NCBI RefSeq assembly: GCF_016735675.1
Contig: NZ_JAERSG010000003.1
Location: forward strand, 620,001-684,000
Length of the DNA: 64,000 nt
Reading direction: 5' to 3'
Source of the DNA: Nocardioides baculatus
Lineage (GTDB): Bacteria > Actinomycetota > Actinomycetes > Propionibacteriales > Nocardioidaceae
This document shows positions 62,166 to 64,000 of this stretch, piece by piece. Position 1 is the stretch's first letter. The number at the start of each line of letters is the position of its first letter. Made by a program: the position numbers and the translations under genes. The notes beneath the pieces are model-generated. The model had not been told where the DNA came from, ran no database searches, and saw only the letters and a list, made by a program, of their open reading frames with translations.

Positions 62166-63574
62166 CCGCGACGGCGACCGCCCCGTCGCCCACCGGCGGA
62201 TCCACCCCGGCCGAGCGCATGCGGGCCTGGATGACCGCGGCCTACCCGATCTGCCGCAGCATCTCCGGCGACGGCGTACGCGGCACGCTCGACCTGCTCG
62301 CCGACGTGCTGCCGGACGGAGCCACGCTGGAGCGGACCGGGGTCCCGTCGGGGACACAGGTCTTCGACTGGACCATTGCCGACGAGTGGAACGTCCGCGA
62401 GGCGTGGGTGCGCGGCCCGGACGGGCAACGGGTCGTCGACCTCGCCGACCACACGCTGCACCTGGTGGGCTACAGCGCGCCCGTGCACGCGCGCGTCCCG
62501 CTGGAGGAGCTGCGCCGCCACCTGCACAGCCTCCCGGACCGTCCCGACTGGATCCCCTACCGGACCAGCTACTACCACCGGGACTGGGGATTCTGCCTCC
62601 GCCACCGTGACCTGCAGGGTCTGCCACCGGGCGACTACGAGGTGCTCGTCGACGCGACCCTCGAGCCGGGCGAGCTCGTCTACGGCGAGGTCGTGCTGCC
62701 GGGCAGCACCGACGGGGAGGTGCTCGTCAGCTCGCACGTGTGCCACCCCTCGCTCGCCAACGACAACCTCTCGGGCCTCGCCGTGGCGACCGAGCTGCTC
62801 CGCCTGCTCGCCGCCCGTCCGGAGCGCCGCCACACCTACCGCTTCCTCTTCGCCCCCGGGACCATCGGCTCCCTCACCTGGCTGAGCCGCAACACCGACC
62901 GCCTGGACCGCATCCGCCACGGCCTCGTGATCACCGGGCTCGCCGGCGGCGGTCCGCTGGTCTACAAGCAGACGCTCCGCGGGACCCGGACCGTCGACGA
63001 CGCCGCGGCGCACGTCGTCCGCGCCCGTGGCGGCGAGGTGCGCCCGTACGCACCGTGGGGCTACGACGAACGCCAGTTCAACGCGGTCGGGTTCGACCTG
63101 CCCGTCGGTCGGCTGACCCGCACGCCGCACGGCGAGTACCCGGAGTACCACACGTCGGCCGACGACCTCGCGTTCGTCGGCGACGACGAGCTCGTGGACG
63201 CCCTCGACGCGCTCGTGGAGATCGTCGACGTGCTGGAGGGCGACGCGACGTACGCCAACCTCAGTCCGTTTGGCGAACCCCAGCTGGGGCGGCACGGCCT
63301 CTACCCCACGACGGGCGGGCACTCGGCCGACCAGGAGGTGATGGCGATGCTGTGGACGCTCGGGCTGTCCGACGGGATCACGTCGCTGCTCGAGGTGGCC
63401 GCGCGGTCCGGCCTGCCCTTCGCCGACGTGCGGGCGGCCGCCGACCGCCTGTGCGCGGCGGGCCTGCTCGGCCCGCGCCCTCAGGCGGAGCGGTCCGCCA
63501 CGAACCGCGCGAGCGACCCGATCGAGCCGAAGACGTCGCCGGTGAAGTCCTCGTCCTCGACCGTCACGCCGTAG
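62162..63574 (+). CDS. DUF4910 / aminopeptidase-like protein
   Basis: The 470-residue protein matches the DUF4910 family, which has a zinc-aminopeptidase-like fold: SSHVCHPSLANDNLSGLAVA near residue 195 (His and Asp metal ligands), RFLFAPGTIGSLTWLSRN, YHTSADDL near 335, and a C-terminal winged-helix-like part. Such proteins occur in polysaccharide and natural-product clusters; the reaction is not established. The last 94 bases overlap the convergent acyl carrier protein gene, and the C-terminal 30 residues look like read-through of antisense sequence. Confidence 0.8.
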   Translation: MTATATAPSPTGGSTPAERMRAWMTAAYPICRSISGDGVRGTLDLLADVLPDGATLERTGVPSGTQVFDWTIADEWNVREAWVRGPDGQRVVDLADHTLHLVGYSAPVHARVPLEELRRHLHSLPDRPDWIPYRTSYYHRDWGFCLRHRDLQGLPPGDYEVLVDATLEPGELVYGEVVLPGSTDGEVLVSSHVCHPSLANDNLSGLAVATELLRLLAARPERRHTYRFLFAPGTIGSLTWLSRNTDRLDRIRHGLVITGLAGGGPLVYKQTLRGTRTVDDAAAHVVRARGGEVRPYAPWGYDERQFNAVGFDLPVGRLTRTPHGEYPEYHTSADDLAFVGDDELVDALDALVEIVDVLEGDATYANLSPFGEPQLGRHGLYPTTGGHSADQEVMAMLWTLGLSDGITSLLEVAARSGLPFADVRAAADRLCAAGLLGPRPQAERSATNRASDPIEPKTSPVKSSSSTVTP

Positions 63575-63762
63575 GAGGACTCGAGCGTCGTCGCCAGCTC
63601 GAGCACGGACAGCGAGTCGAGCTCGGGCAGCGCCCCGAACAGCTCGGTGTCCGCCGTCAGCTCGCGGCGCCGGCGCTCGTCGAGGCCCAGCACGTCGGCC
63701 AGCAGGTCGCTGATGCCGGGCACCAGGTCGGCGTGGTTGAGGGAGGTCGACATCGTCGTCAC
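63481..63762 (-). CDS. Acyl carrier protein
   Basis: The 93-residue protein has the four-helix carrier fold and the phosphopantetheine site in LPELDSLSVLEL (Ser near residue 51). It would carry an acyl or aminoacyl thioester. It lies directly downstream of a PLP-dependent decarboxylase gene and facing the sugar operon; the thioesterase/ATP-grasp fusion could unload it. The start is GTG 63762 or ATG 63753 in the same frame; neither has a strong ribosome site. Confidence 0.9.
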   Translation of the reverse strand: MTTMSTSLNHADLVPGISDLLADVLGLDERRRRELTADTELFGALPELDSLSVLELATTLESSYGVTVEDEDFTGDVFGSIGSLARFVADRSA

Positions 63763-63796
63763 GTCCGTTCTGTGGAGCTGGTCGGTCGGGTGGGTC

Positions 63797-64000
63797 TCAC
63801 ACCAGCACCTCGCGTGCCGGAGGGTGTCCGAGGAAGTCGGCGGGGCTGGCCGTCGCGCCGTAGGCGCCGGACTGGAAGACGACGACGAGGTCGTCGACCT
63901 CGACCTCCGGCAGCTCGACGTCGCTGCCCAGCAGGTCGAGGGGGGTGCACAGGCAACCGACGACGTGCGCAGGCTCCCGCGCCCCGGGGTCGAGGCGGTC
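63797..64000 (-). CDS. PLP-dependent decarboxylase, C-terminal end (cut by window edge)
   Basis: The last 67 residues are in the window; the start lies beyond 64000. They read HVVGCLCTPLDLLGSDVELP and then VVVFQSGAYGATASPADFLG, ending HPPAREVLV. This is the C-terminal barrel end of fold-III decarboxylases (diaminopimelate/ornithine decarboxylase type), with the substrate Cys in CLCTPLD and Tyr in SGAYG. Decarboxylases of this kind next to a carrier protein are known from exosortase-linked polysaccharide clusters. The stop is 35 bases from the carrier protein start. Confidence 0.87.
   Translation of the reverse strand, partial: DRLDPGAREPAHVVGCLCTPLDLLGSDVELPEVEVDDLVVVFQSGAYGATASPADFLGHPPAREVLV

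Overview
The window looks like chromosomal DNA from a very GC-rich actinobacterium. The best guess is Nocardioides or a close Nocardioidaceae relative. The reasons are near-exclusive G/C at third codon positions, many GTG starts, an actinobacterial glnE/glnA2 pair, panB and nadE close to glnA2, a Lys-Ala-rich histone-like protein, and many promoters whose -10 box sits six bases before the start codon (leaderless mRNAs). Genus is inferred from gene content only.

Left part (1-20.7 kb) is mostly core genome. It holds glnE (cut by the window edge), a class I glutamine amidotransferase and glnA2; small exported proteins around an OmpR-type two-component system; nadE; a SigE-like sigma factor with a membrane-anchored beta-propeller partner; a double GNAT acetyltransferase; a sugar-dehydrogenase-like exported propeller; a four-gene helical-protein/alpha-beta-hydrolase cassette; panB; a histone-like protein; map; and the RNase P RNA gene rnpB.

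Middle part (20,631-30,077) is a genomic island integrated at the 3' end of rnpB. The last bases of rnpB are repeated at the far end (30 bp, one mismatch). Inside are a NERD-domain protein, a large exported PQQ-propeller/PKD protein, remnants of an antitoxin and of a helix-turn-helix protein, a tyrosine integrase broken by a 2-base insertion, two exported proteins, and a compact two-gene module: a MazG-like pyrophosphohydrolase overlapping a GIY-YIG/DUF2075 (Schlafen-type helicase) protein. That module is the best candidate for a poorly described defence system.

Right part (30-64 kb) is one long cell-surface polysaccharide locus. It has an acyltransferase, LuxR-type regulators and a histidine kinase, an AsnB-like amidotransferase, an initiating sugar-phosphate transferase, several glycosyltransferases, a flippase, three Wzz-like proteins around a Wzy-like polymerase, NDP-sugar enzymes (UDP/GDP-sugar dehydrogenase, epimerases, a nucleotidylyltransferase with a C-methyltransferase), a PIG-L deacetylase and a DUF4910 protein. 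An amino/acyl chemistry set is also present: acyl carrier protein, PLP-dependent decarboxylase (cut by the window edge), an FAD oxidoreductase and a thioesterase/ATP-grasp fusion. A recurring palindrome resembling TACCCCA-(N)TTCT-GGGGTA lies in many of the intergenic regions here, including those of the regulators. It probably ties the locus into one regulon.
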